Source: Allium sativum
Taxonomy: Eukaryota; Streptophyta; Magnoliopsida; Asparagales; Amaryllidaceae
Direction: 5' to 3'
Length of the DNA stretch: 64,000 nucleotides
NCBI GenBank assembly: GCA_030737875.1
Contig: CM060922.1
Location: forward strand, 303,109,456-303,173,455
In this document: positions 23,883-35,246 of the stretch, one piece after another
Numbering within the stretch: position 1 is the stretch's first letter
Layout of the letters: every line of letters begins with the position of its first letter
Program-made: the position numbers and the translations under genes
The notes under the pieces: model-generated
The model's database searches: none
Seen by the model: only the letters and a program-made list of their open reading frames with translations
Told to the model about the DNA's origin: nothing

Positions 23883-24768
23883 TGATTAACATAGAAATAT
23901 GCTTATTTTATACTCTTATATCTTATCTTTTGAATATAAATAAATATTACTTAGGTATTTTTATGTCACTTTTACAGATATTCCAACCAAGCCGCATGCA
24001 GTCATAAAAGTAGAGAAATTGATATCAAACTGTTGTATATTTACATTTGAAGATTTGCATATGAAGATCTCACATCTAGTTGTTGTTGGACAAGAAAATA
24101 ATTAGTAGAAAGGCCATGCACATTACAAATCAAAGGAGGCTTGCAAGAGGAAAGGAGGAAAGGCTTAAAACTCACTTGATTTAACAAAGGCCTAGAACTT
24201 ACTTGAAATAACTAAGGCCCATTTGTAATTAGGGTTTAGGTTGGCTATCTCCTATAAGTACCCATGTAATCTCATTGTAGCCACCATCCCATTTTCTATC
24301 TTCTTCTCCATTAACAAAGTTCTTCTTCTTTTTATTTTCTGCATTTTTCTATTTCTTAGCAACTAGTGCCATCTACACAATTAGATTAGGTAGAGTACTA
24401 GTTGTATTTTACATTTACTTTCATTACTGATTAATCGTTTGATTAGTTTCAACAATAATCCTAATTTTATTTCTGATGTTATTTCTATTCTGCACTTTTA
24501 TTTTCTGCATTTTTATTCTTGTTTTGCAATTTACTTTCATTAGTGATTAATCGTTTGATTAGTTTCAACGATAATCCTAATTGTTGCAATTTCAATTGTT
24601 CTATTTTCAACCAAATCTCAAAAGTCATCTAATTCGCCCACGAAATTCTGTAAATAATAATTTTTAATTTGCCTCCCTATGATTCGACCTGCATACTACA
24701 CGATCTGTGCACTTGCAGAATTTATTTTAATATTTGCGCTTTTCTAGTTCATAGAAAAGCGTCGATCA
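23883..24768 (+). mobile_element. solo LTR (886 bp) nested in the gypsy element
   Basis: Starts TGATTAACATAG, ends GCGTCGATCA, and is flanked by the 5-bp TSD GCTGG (23878-23882 and 24769-24773). It contains an internal duplication of a unit with TTTATTTTCTGCATTTTT and GATTAATCGTTTGATTAGTT (around 24330-24590). The right part (ATTCGACCTGCATACTACAC, GTGCACTTGCAG) resembles Athila/Tat-type gypsy LTR ends. No internal retrotransposon sequence remains, which is the product expected of LTR-LTR recombination. Confidence 0.88.
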
Positions 24769-24799
24769 GCTGGAAATCTGAATTGGAGGTCATCTATGC

Positions 24800-25480
24800 A
24801 TGAAAATGAGAGATTGGCAGAGATGATACGGAGTAGATGTCCATAAATATCCATCCAATCCTGACATCAGGTATCTAGGAACCTATCGAAGTTTAAATTA
24901 CCAACACTAGAGAAGCATAAAGGGATGTCAGACCTTATAGTGCATTTGATGAGGTACATCAAACATATGAATGTGATGTAGGCATCAGAAGAGGTTACGA
25001 CATTGTGCTTTCCTCTGTTTTTGATGGAATTCACTGTGCTCTTTTTTAGATAGCTGGAAAGTGGTTTTATAAGATCATGGAATGAGTTGGTATACAATTT
25101 TATGAGACAATTCCGAGTCTATATTTCTTAACCCAATAATACAATGAAGCTGATTGTGGTGAAGAGGGCATATGAGTTCCTCATGGATTTATTAACTAGG
25201 TTTAACCATACAGTGGTCGCTGTAGATAGACCAGATCCATCAGTAGTTTTAATGGTGGCATTTTTTGGAATCACTAGTAAAACAAATTTAAAGGTAGCAT
25301 TAGGATGAATTCTACAATGGATCTCACAAAATTCTATTAAGTGGATAAAATTTTTGTATGACAGGAGCTTACTGAAGTTGACCGGGAAGAGGTTAATGTT
25401 TTAAAGGGCGAGGGCCGTCTAGAGAAGGATCACACAAGGATAAGGGAAAACAAAGTTGGATGATGGCTTTAGTGGAGCGA
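24800..25480 (+). pseudogene. gypsy gag (Retrotrans_gag-like) remnant
   Basis: Several frames, broken by stops, can be read through as a Gag core. ASEEVTTLCFPLFL is followed by ESGFIRSWNELVYNFMRQF, then LLTRFNHTVVAVDRPDPSVV and FFGITSK. Order and spacing match the plant gypsy Gag region (SWxEL...F...F). It is not translatable as it stands. Confidence 0.7.
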
Positions 25481-26499
25481 ATTTATTTGGATACCAGTAA
25501 ACACCTTCAATACTGAAGTCTAATGAGGAGGAACCCACAGGATGGGAATATACATCTACCAAATACTACATATTCTGTGGGTTGTACGGGTATGACACTA
25601 ATAACTGGATGCATTTACATATATTACTAAGGAGCACATCAGAAGCAGTCAATTACCATAGTATATGAGGAATTAGACTATGGTAACGAAACAAGAGCGG
25701 CCGTTATCTACTACAAATTGGAGCAGGCACAACACAAGGGCACAGATTGTCATCTCTTGATTATAATGTTATGAACCTAATACATAATAAACTCTATAAT
25801 AAAACGGCTAAGTCACTTATATGAGATTGTGATCAGTCGCTAGGCATGATTTGAGATGACGATAAACAACTGTGCCTAGAGATGCAATATTTAGTTTTTC
25901 TCGAGTTTGAATCTAATAAATGGATCTTAAACACTTAAATCCATGTTGAAGCGATGAGAAAAATAGGTCATGATTGCCTTGGTCGAAGTGATGGGGTGAT
26001 AACCATAAGTCCCTTTGCCAAAAAGCTATGAGATGAACTTATATGTCATGAATATTCACTAGTCATTAACTAAAGAGCCGAGGCTAGTGAATAAACGGAA
26101 GTGTCTTCGTCGAAGAATGACATGGTAGAATTTCTCTATTTGGATTAAGCTCTCGTCTGTAGTGTCACAACTAGAGAAAAATGCGTGTCACTTTATCAGA
26201 GAGTGCTAGGATGGACCTGCACCCCCATTGATCGCATTATGTTCCGCCCAGAGAGGTGAAGCTGGAAAGCAACGAGTAACTTACTTTGGCAGAGAGCGTT
26301 ATAATCATCTTACTCATTTTTAAGTTCTTTTTTGCCAGAAAGCGACTGGATTAGGCTTGGCAAAAGTCATGAGAGGCTACTATCGATCTAGGAAGATTAT
26401 GACATCACTTTATTTCTCGTTGGAGTATCAGGACCAGTATGTAGGTTGTATACCACTTCTTCAGTGAGTGACATGATCGACTTACTCACTGTTAAGTTT

Positions 26500-26800
26500 A
26501 GATTAGGCTTGGTAAGGGTTCGGGGAGACACGAACTTTATCGACTCTGAGAGGCCATGGACCTTATTGGTTTGGAGAGACCATGAACCTCAATATCAGTC
26601 AGAGATACCATGAACTTGGTTGTCGGTTCGATGAGACCTTGGCTTTGATCATTGATCTAGTGAGATCGCATATTTGCTTATCGACCTCGAGCAACTGCGG
26701 TTTCGCTAATGACCTGGTGAGGTCATGGATTTGGACATCGGCTTGAAACAATCATGGATTTGGTTAACGATGTCGAGAGATTGAGGCTTGCAAATTCAAC
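26500..26800. repeat. degenerate short tandem repeats near the gypsy 3' end
   Basis: Six or more diverged units of about 35-45 bp around GAGAGACCATGAACCT / GTGAGGTCATGGATTTGG. It sits just inside the 3' LTR, where plant Tat-type elements often carry variable tandem repeats. Confidence 0.55.
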
Positions 26801-26871
26801 TATGGAATATCTCAAAATTGGTTCTTACACAAACTGCACATTCCATTCGTAGGGCATATTTTAGAGGCAAG

Positions 26872-27679
26872 TGTCAATCTGCCTTTCTGGAAGGACGTAA
26901 CCTTGTAGATTTGGTTAAATAAACTTTCCGGTTTCCAAGGTAGGAAACCCATTGAGATAATAGTTTGGCTCGAAAATCAAGTATGGATAAAGATATAAAG
27001 AAATAGTTTGATTCAAATAAAATCATTATTAAATTGGTTAAGTATGAATTTGCACTTCCACTGAGCAAGGGATCAATACCTAACCCTTTCCTTAGGCAAG
27101 GAATCAGAATGAACCATTATATCAATGGACAACTTAAACCAATAGTTCAACTCAACAAAAATTGACTGATACTATAAAAAATATTTGGCATCATAAAAAA
27201 AATAGTGGAGACCCTACATAGATATCGAGTAAAATAACCCTTGGAAGTCGCGCAACCCTAGGAGTTATCCTAGGGATCAATGTCGTTCCTATATAATAAT
27301 TTGCATCAACCCCTAAAGGAGATCTTTATGGGATTTACACTTTTTGGGGGATGTGACTTAGTCTTGGGGTCTTGTATGCAGATTTGTACTTGGATCTCTT
27401 TAGGTCTTCTCCTATAAATACCGGATCATTGGCTTTTGGGAAAGATCTTCTTCTCTTCTTCACTCTTACTTAGATGCTACCATTTTTTATTTCACGAACT
27501 CAGATGAACTGTCATTGCAATCTATTGTGTAAATAAAAGGAATTTTTTGAAGTGGACGTTGGCTAGAGTACACCGTACTATTATAAACTCTGTGTGTTTT
27601 TGCCACTATCAATTTCCATTTTTATATTTGTTTCTCTACCTCATTTTGGTTTGGGTATTGACATCCTTTTTAATGTTAA
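26872..27679 (+). repeat. 3' LTR of the decayed gypsy element
   Basis: Starts TGTCAATCTG after a purine stretch (AGAGGCAAG). Homologous to 22745-23349, including the CTATAAATACC box at about 27411. The right limit is approximate. Confidence 0.65.
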
Positions 27680-28684
27680 TAATACATGTATCATACACTT
27701 AAATTTGTGTGTGCATGCATGTGTAACATAATAACCTATAGGAGGTATAACATGCCCATATATGGATATTAGGATTTACATCACAATGAAAACATTAGCT
27801 CATTTTATATGTATTATGTATTATCCAAATATTTAGATATATATATATATATGCATCTATATCTATTTTAAATTCCGACCTATTATATATATAATATAAA
27901 TTTCCTTATTATAATATTACAAAATACACATCTATATAAATATAAATAAGTTATATATATAATATTATAATCAATAACTTAAAGCTTACACACACTGTAG
28001 TACGAAACCCGCGTCGGTGGCATGGTTGCACATTTTACATTGTACACCATTATTACAATATATAATTCTAATCGATGGATAAGTACTCGCACCTATATCA
28101 ACATACATGATTCCAAGTGCACATTTTATTTTATGTAAATTATCTTATAGAGAAAGTACGATAAGTGATTGAATAATTATTGTTGCATATAATAACTGTA
28201 TGCATTATCTTTTTGTTTGACATACTGCACAAACATTGTCTGACAATAAAATATTGTTATTAATATGTAGCTCTATTCAAAACAACCATGTACTTTTTAA
28301 TGAACTATGAAAAATTGGTATGTAAATTCGAAGTAGATGAGGATTAAAAGATGTCAAAACCATATGCAATTTGTAAGGCATTGCTTTGGAAACTTAAAAC
28401 TGTAATCTTGGCAAGCTAAGTATTGGAAACAATCGTTAATTCAAGCAAGGTGAGTTGTTACACTCAAGCATTCACGTTTAAACTTTTACCTTTATTCATA
28501 GGATAAGTTTGGTTGAGTTTCTTGTTGATGTTTTAGTTTCCGTGAAACTGAGTCTGGGTGTTGTTTTGCATGTCTTTTCTCTCTATTCCGCTAATGAAAC
28601 GCCGTTAAATTTTCTTCTATTCATGTGTTGTATTATAGGCATGTAGAATTTCATAGCAAAACTCTTTCGTTTGCAAAATCAATA
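27680..28684. other. AT-rich intergenic sequence
   Basis: Very AT-rich, with TA runs near 27838-27960. No gene, LTR or TIR pair was recognised. Confidence 0.6.
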
Positions 28685-28685
28685 C

Positions 28686-29880
28686 AGACCTAGGATTTTG
28701 CCCATAAACATTTTATTTTTTGAGTTTCTGCAAGCATGGCCAGAGTCCATGTTTGAGAGGGCATAACTCTTTTCGTTTTCAGTCGGAATTCATTAATTAT
28801 TATTTTTTGTTAGAAATAAGAAGTTTCCTACTATATGCATATCAATTTTTAGCTTATTTAGAGGTCATTTGAATGCTTGAAACTATGGTTGTTATGGCAA
28901 CGGTAAATTTACCATTACCATACCATTACCAATCGATTGGTAATCATTTTTGTTTGAGATCAGTATACCGATTAAAACGGTATGATAACGGTAAATTTAC
29001 CATTTTTCATGGTAAATTATCGGTAACTAACGATAATTTTACTAGTCAATTTAAAACTATGTATATTCATCCGACATTTTTTATAACATGCATTTAGAAC
29101 TAAATAAATGATTGAATTTAGTTTAATAATAATGTGAAATAATTCCAAGTGCACTATTTTCTTTCTTGTTTATGTTTTTTATTAACTAACATTGCGTATC
29201 GTATAACAAAGATGCATTGTGTACAAAAAACATATCAAGAAACAAACTTTGATGGTAAAACGGTAATTTACCAATACTAGTGTAGCGGTTACCAGATTAT
29301 AGGTATACTGGTCTCTGGTATACCAGTAGATCGGTAATGGTAACTGCAAGAAATTTTTACCTTACCAGTAAAAACAGTACGGTAACGGTATTTTCCGAAC
29401 GGTAATGGTAACCGTTACCATAACAACCCTGCTTAAAACTGACATCAAAGTCAAACTCTGGTCGTGATTCAGACCTAGGCTTGAATTTTCAGGGTGAAAA
29501 AGTACTTGAGTCCAGCTTTGAGGCATTGTGTCTCCCTTAGTTTTGATCTGATTTGCAAGATTCTTTTTGCATTATAAAGTTCGAATGTTTGTCTCCATGA
29601 TTGTGAATTTTCAAACCATTCAAAGGATGGTTATCATTCAAATATCGTTTGAAAGTTGAACGTGGAGAAGGTTTCAGACCTGGCCAGAATTCAACATGGC
29701 TTGAGTCCAAGTTTGAGACTCTATATCCTTCTTGTATCTGTCTGAATTTGGTGATCCCTTTTTCACTTAAAAGATATGTCATTCTTGTTTGTGTACATCA
29801 ATATTTAGACCATTTGGAGAACGTTTGATCTTTCAAAACTTACCTGAAAGTTGAATCCAGAGAAGGTTTCATAACCAGGT
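28686..29880. repeat. ~200-230-bp degenerate tandem repeat, interrupted by a MITE
   Basis: Units begin CAGACCTAGG / CAGACCTGG at about 28686, 29470 and 29672, and share GAGTCCA-GTTTGAGA and ATTTAGACCATTTGGAG-type segments. After removing the MITE at 28885-29430 and its TSD, spacings are about 228 and 202 bp. The origin is unknown; it may be the LTR or 5' part of the next gypsy element. Confidence 0.6.
28885..29430. mobile_element. MITE with GGTAA/TTACC subterminal arrays, 10-bp TSD
   Basis: The left end ATGGTTGTTATGGCAACGG and the reverse complement of the right end AGGGTTGTTATGGTAACGG form the TIR. Flanking 10-mers GCTTGAAACT (28875-28884) and GCTTAAAACT (29431-29440) differ at one base. 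The interior is full of GGTAAATTTACC, GGTAATGGTAAC and CGGTAAC words, many of them palindromic. At 546 bp it has no coding potential. Confidence 0.88.
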
Positions 29881-30159
29881 TTGACACTTTTCCCCCTACG
29901 TATTTTTTCGCAATTTTAAAATTTTGCATATGAATTGATATGCATATTTTGTTGAATCTTGTTGCATTTTCCAGTTTTATTGATGATTTAAAAGCATATT
30001 TTGATGCTAAATTTGAATGGCATAAATCCTTGTTACCACCAAATTCAACACCGAAACCTACTGTTGATGAAGGGGTATTGGACCGCAACCAGCTCAAAAG
30101 AATGATCCGAAAGCAAGGAGCCGACGTTAGGTAAAAGCCAAAAGCATAAAAAAGGCGAT

Positions 30160-30760
30160 CAGGTCAACTAGCTATTAGCACCAACATAGAAGAGAAAGGC
30201 TTAGTACCGATACGAAAGGAGATAGTGGTAAAGTATGGGCAACACCAAATCAACTAACATGAACTCAATTCCAAAGGCAAAACACTTAAAGCCGGAAGCC
30301 AATGACTCGAGACACAAGATAGAAAAGGGACTCTATATCCGAAACATTAGCAAAGTGAGACAAAGGGCTATCGAAACTAATTTTCTTAGTGCCGATACAA
30401 AGGAAAATAAAGACATCAAAGTCAGAGATAACACTCCGAAAGATAATTGTCGGAGTCAAGGCTTGCCGAATACCGAGACACAACATCTAAAGCCATTCGT
30501 AGATGTACCGAAAGCATGCTTCCGCAAAGCCGAAACCAATTTCCAGGACTCATCGACAGTAATCCAATAAGAAGAAGAGCTATCCACACTAATTTTCTTA
30601 GTGTCGATAGCGAAAGTGATGACGGTTCCAAGGTTATGAGAAAGTGTGACACGAAAGCAAACACTATGAAGACTTGGAGGCAGAACCGGAACCTATCGCC
30701 GAAAGCCACTCCCGAAGCTATCCATACCAACTGGTTTGGTATCGATACAGATGGTAGAAA
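30160..30760 (+). repeat. degenerate ~200-bp repeat with a recurring peptide-like segment
   Basis: CTATC-A-ACTAATTTTCTTAGTG-CGATA recurs at about 30368 and 30579, with weaker copies near 30168 and 30718. In the open frames at 30235-30570 and 30447-30845 these read AIETNFLSADT, AIHTNFLSVDS and AIHTNWFGIDT. The frames are lysine-rich and match no domain I know. It sits upstream of a gypsy LTR end, so is probably retroelement sequence. Confidence 0.55.
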
Positions 30761-31504
30761 AAGCATAAAAGAGAAACTCCTAAGACCGAGACCAGTTTTC
30801 CGAAAGCCAAGACCTGCACATCAAAGGCCAAGTTATATCCGATAACATTGTTAGAAAGGTGGCCGAAACCAAGGCAACCGGAACCGGAAGATGAGAGATG
30901 GCCGACACCAAGCTGTCGCATCCTAAAAGAGCTACTGCTGAACCAATGGCAAAAGGGGTATCGATTTGTCTAAAAATAAGACCCCATGGGTCATGTTTAG
31001 GGGACTTTCTGATTCCCCAATCTTGTACTCATTTCTTATAGAGTAAACCCTAATTTCTAAATCAATTTGACAATTTCCTTTGTAAACCCTTATGTGCTCA
31101 AGTCAATGAGCAATAAAGAGTGAATCCACACTTAGCATATTTTCTATGGTTTACCTTATTACTTCTTTCGCATATTTCCTTATGCCTTCTCTACAACAAA
31201 TGCCTCATGCGCAAGCCTTGGTATTGCTCCAAGATTACCAAAATACCCTTCTACAAGCCGTTCAGCTTCCTAACTCGTGTTACACTTAGGGAACCGTTGT
31301 CCCAAGTTAATTGTTAGTTGTTGAGTCTCGTAAGCGTGAAAATCACCCCTTAAGGAAAGAGTAACTAATCTTCGGGCTCTAAACCTTTATATATAGGAAA
31401 GGTAAACTAACTCAAACTTGTGGGGACTGAATAATCACATTCTATCCTTAGGTCCACTTCCTTAGACCTACCTCCGGTGTTGACGAAAAATATCTTTAAC
31501 ATTT

Positions 31505-31576
31505 TGCGCTAGAAGGAGGACTTGAACCTCCGACCTTGTGGTTAACAACCACATTTCTAACTGTATTATTCCATCC
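31505..31576 (-). other. tRNA-Asn(GTT)-like sequence acting as an extended primer-binding site
   Basis: Read on the minus strand, the last about 47 bases fold as tRNA arms. The anticodon stem is TGTGG/CCACA with loop TTGTTAA (anticodon GTT, Asn). A 5-base variable loop AGGTC follows, then T stem GGAGG/CCTCC with loop TTCAAGT and acceptor strand TTCTAGC. The 5' part (GGAATAATACAG...) still resembles the acceptor and D arm of plant tRNA-Asn, but with deletions, so it is not a working tRNA gene. Its plus-strand position, three bases after an LTR end (TTTTGCGCTAGAAGG), is that of a PBS. A normal PBS is 12-18 nt. Confidence 0.8.
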
Positions 31577-31647
31577 TAGATTGGACTAAGATTCGAAGAA
31601 GTGTGATTATGGGCAATGGATCCCAACAAGAGTCTTCCAGATCTTAA

Positions 31648-31872
31648 ATGGCTATGTCAGATATTTCAGACCCGAGAGTGATGGAAGAACAAAGACTTAG
31701 ATTGGATGCCCTACAAGTTGAAAATGGAAGAAAGAAAGTGGAAGTGGAACCTTATAACTCTGACTGTTGGAGCATTAACCCTTTCCACATTGGTCCAACA
31801 CCTATCTTTGTTATAAGTGGTTCCTTCTCAGAATGGTACAACTTATTTACTCACCTGAAAAAGGTCATTTAG
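31648..31872 (+). pseudogene. gag N-terminal remnant of the Tat-like element
   Basis: A 74-codon frame just after the PBS, starting MAMSDISDPRVMEEQRLRLDALQ, with a short heptad-like region. Its position fits gag. Sequence onward to about 32400 is riddled with stops. Confidence 0.45.
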
Positions 31873-32574
31873 GCATAAGCTAAAAGAACTATATTTGAGT
31901 AAAAAAACATTAGAGAAACTCCAATAGGTTGCATCAAGGTGGTTTAAGAAGGTTGCACCTCAATCTCACAACACAACGAAGAGAAAGCTTGAGGATAAGG
32001 AGGAACCAACGAAGTTAAGTCACAAAAGGATTAATTTCCAATGACAAAAGTGGATCTTTGAATCAAGATTGCCAAGGGAATGCAAACGTACAACAACCAT
32101 TGAGAATATCTAAGAATATCTACTTTCTAACCATACATGAACTCAACTATTAGCCATTGCAAAAGGAGAAATCTAAAAATGAAGTCAAATTGGGAGGATC
32201 CTATTTCTACTATCATATGATGAACGGGCATGAAACCAATCATTGCAGAGTCCTAGAAGGGATGATCATCAATTTCTTCAAACAAGGGAAGCTGTATGGA
32301 TATGTAAAGAAAACATAGTCAATAATAACAACTGGTCCGTTAAGGAAAGAGCGCCTACAAAACTAAGGTTATGGAAACCCTCTCAAAATTTGGAATAACC
32401 CGAAATGAGTCAAATGAATAAATGGATAAAAATCCTTGTCACCAACAAGATGTCCAGGGTAAGGCACCCACGGAGGGTGGGCGGTGTGTAAGCCTTTCTC
32501 CGTGCACAACAGAAAGGGCCAAGTTATAGCATCAAAAGCGTAAGACTTCGATCCATGCCAGAAATGGTCGGCAC

Positions 32575-32700
32575 GAAGCATCTAATTAGCACGTCCTTCC
32601 TTTGCTCGCAGAAGAGTACGCCCTGCCTCTGTTACGAACTAAGCACATCCTACCTCTGCTCGTATAAGAGCACGTCCTACCTCTGCTTATGTTCCTCGTT
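32575..32700. repeat. ~33-bp degenerate tandem repeat
   Basis: Three to four units around AGCACGTCCTACCTCTGCTC. Confidence 0.6.
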
Positions 32701-32729
32701 ACCCACAAAAGGGAACAAAAACCCTTATT

Positions 32730-32925
32730 CGCGCCTACGATGGTCTGGGTAAGGCACTCCTTGGAGGGAGGGTGGAGTGTAAGCCTCTACCACCGCCTAC
32801 GATGGCCATGATAGAGCATCGGAAGAGTAAGCCTTTAAGTCGCGTCTACAGTGGCCTGGTTAAAGCTTCTAAGCACTTATCACCGCCTACGATGGCTAGA
32901 GTAAGGTGCCTCCTGGAGGGAAGTC
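32730..32925. repeat. ~45-50-bp degenerate tandem repeat
   Basis: Units begin CGCCTACGATGG at about 32734, 32793 and 32884, with CGTCTACAGTGG at 32843. They alternate with AAGGCACTCCTTGGAGG-type segments also seen near 32460. Confidence 0.65.
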
Positions 32926-33107
32926 GGGACTCGGGTAAGTCCTTGGGCCCTGTTTGAGAGTAAGCTAGCCAAGCGTACCGAACACACAGACCCAGAGAGT
33001 GGCTAACAAAGCATGTACATACTCTGCTTTGGCAATCACAACCCCAGAGAGTAGCTAACAAAGCACATACATCCTCTTCTTCGCGAAATAAACCCAAAAG
33101 AGGGTGA

Positions 33108-33450
33108 CACTTCTATTAATACCAGAAGAGGATTTCTGGTCTTCCATCTATCAAATACCCGAATTTGGGTTGGTTCAGGACTTCTATTATACCAGATGTG
33201 AATATCTGGTCTTCTGTTAAACACCCGAATCTAGGCTGGTTCGGGACTTCTATTATTACCTGATGTGGATATCTGATCTTCTATCAAATACCTGAATCGG
33301 TGTTGAATCGGAACTTCTGTCAATAACAGGTATGGATATCTGGTCTTCTGTCAAATGCCAGAATCTTGGTTATGGTTCAAGACTTATAATTATTGCCAGG
33401 CGCGGAATCCTGATCCTCTCTCATTAAAAACCCAAATATGACTTTCAAAG
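33108..33450. repeat. ~68-bp tandem repeat, five copies
   Basis: Units start GACTTCTATTAT or a variant near 33110, 33179, 33245, 33310 and 33381. Each contains GGATATCTGGTCTTCTGTCAA and a CCCGAATCT-GGTTGGTTC-type end. An earlier two-copy 58-bp repeat (CCCAGAGAGTGGCTAACAAAGCA) lies at about 32990-33070. Confidence 0.85.
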
Positions 33451-34730
33451 CTTCACTAGATATGAATCTCTAGTCCGCCTTCACGAAATTCCCCGATATG
33501 GGCTTCGATGATCCTAACTATGCTTCCGAGAAAAGGGTCCTGGACTTCCAAATACCCTAGTCTGGGCCTTAAGACTAAATTTATCTTTTCCAAAGGAAAG
33601 AGGTATACCAAGCAATACTTGGGATGAAGTCTCAGAATCTATGCAATAATACTTTCTAATAAGCGGATGGTGCAAATAGGCTCCTGGAAGAGAGTACTCT
33701 CATCAAGAGCATAAAATTGGGTATCAGGTGATATCCATATAACCTTATTTGCAAAATTATCTCACAAAAATCATCACGTCAAGTGTTTTATGTTTATATG
33801 TCATTCTAGCACCATGCCATAGTTCTCAAATAGAAAGACTTTGTGATAACGAGATTTTTTAAATCCAAGTCAAGACACTTTAAAGTGTACTCTGAGGATT
33901 TATAATTTGCTGTAGTGTCACCCAATTCTACCGCAAGTTTATTGATTCATAGAAACAATCTGCTTATCTCCTTGTCTGAGTTGGTAAAAGATTAAACCCT
34001 TAGTCACTTTGCCAACTCGAGAGTAACACGTCTTTTCCTAATTTTGAAGTAGTGGCATCTTCAAAAATTCTCTTTGATTTTATGATTACTGATGAACATT
34101 ATCTGATTCAAGAACATGAAAACTTTGGGTTGGCTTCACTATTAACATGAAAAATACAACACAGTCATTCATAAATACTACTTCAAAAAGATAACATTAG
34201 TCAATCATAATTAAGGAGTTTGCTATAAAAGTACATACACATCAGGAGCTACAATAATAATCCCTTTAGTCAAAGTGCATTCTGCACATATTAAAATCAA
34301 TAAGCTAGAATTCTAAGTTTCTTTTGAAACAGCTCCTTATTCATGGCCTAAACAACCAAGGGTAAGCTCGTATTTCACACAAAAGCAATGAAGGTTACAT
34401 AGTAAAGGAAACCTTTTAAGATCGGATGAAGCCTGAGAAAGAATTTGTGACGAACATCCACTCATAAGGCTAGAATACGAGTATAAAGGGTCCCTTGAAA
34501 ATACATCTTCAAATGAAATAGTATTCTGTTACAACACAAAATGAAATAGGAAATTGATAAAATATGAGGTCAATGTCAGAAACATTTCAATGTTATCAAC
34601 AACTTCACTCAGTCAAAGCAGGAGTAAGAAACACGTTATCCTTAACTTAAAGGGTGAGAAAGAGAACAGCGAAAACAGGAGCCATACCTTAACAACAGAC
34701 ATCTCTGGTTAAACAGGTCGCACCGATTCT
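33450..34730. other. internal retroelement sequence without a recognisable gene
   Basis: It lies between the minisatellites and the antisense ORF. No open frame of note and no further repeats seen. Confidence 0.5.
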
Positions 34731-35246
34731 CTCTAGCCTTGACACGTGGAATCAACATCATCCGAAAGGTCCTCGATACACAAAGGGTCTTCAGGTCGCC
34801 CTAGGGCCTCCTCAAACGTATGGATACCTTGTTTAAGCTGCTTAACCTTATGCGCAATCCGGTCCAAAATAATGTGATGAACTGAAGGTAATGCAATTGC
34901 TGGATACTTTTGAAAATTGTCGGAATACGCCAACAAAAGAGCATTCTCGTAAGACGTTAGCATTTCCCTCGAATAGTGAGATTCCAGAAACAAAGAAAAT
35001 CTGTTCTTGGCTTCATGAATTATATGTCGGGAATTGGAAAGTGCACACTGAACTTGGGAAAGTTGGTTATCTTTCTCCTTGAGCCACTCGGTATGATTAG
35101 ACACCATCTCAGTTTTCTTATCCTCAACTTCTTGCTTAAACAATTGGAGCGCCAACACTTGATCATTCAAAAGGAGTTTAGCCTTTTCTTATGCCTCCAA
35201 CTCTGATTCAACCTTCCTAAGGGATATCTTTAATTCCATACACCCC

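Larger units (their letters stand above)
22745..27679 (+). mobile_element. decayed Ty3/gypsy LTR retrotransposon (gag only)
   Basis: Diverged direct repeats at about 22745-23349 and 26872-27679 are the LTRs. They share, in order, AATCAAGTATGGATAA, CCTAGGAGTTATC, GACTT-GTCTT-GGGTC and CTATAAATACC-GATCATTGGCT. The interior carries a gag-like remnant and a 3' block of degenerate short repeats, but no recognisable pol. The 5' LTR left edge is uncertain. A solo LTR is nested inside. The numerous stops and diverged LTRs indicate an old insertion. Confidence 0.75.

Noticed and set aside
31505..31576. A working tRNA-Asn gene
   Set aside because: The D arm is shortened and the acceptor imperfect. It abuts an LTR end exactly where a primer-binding site belongs.
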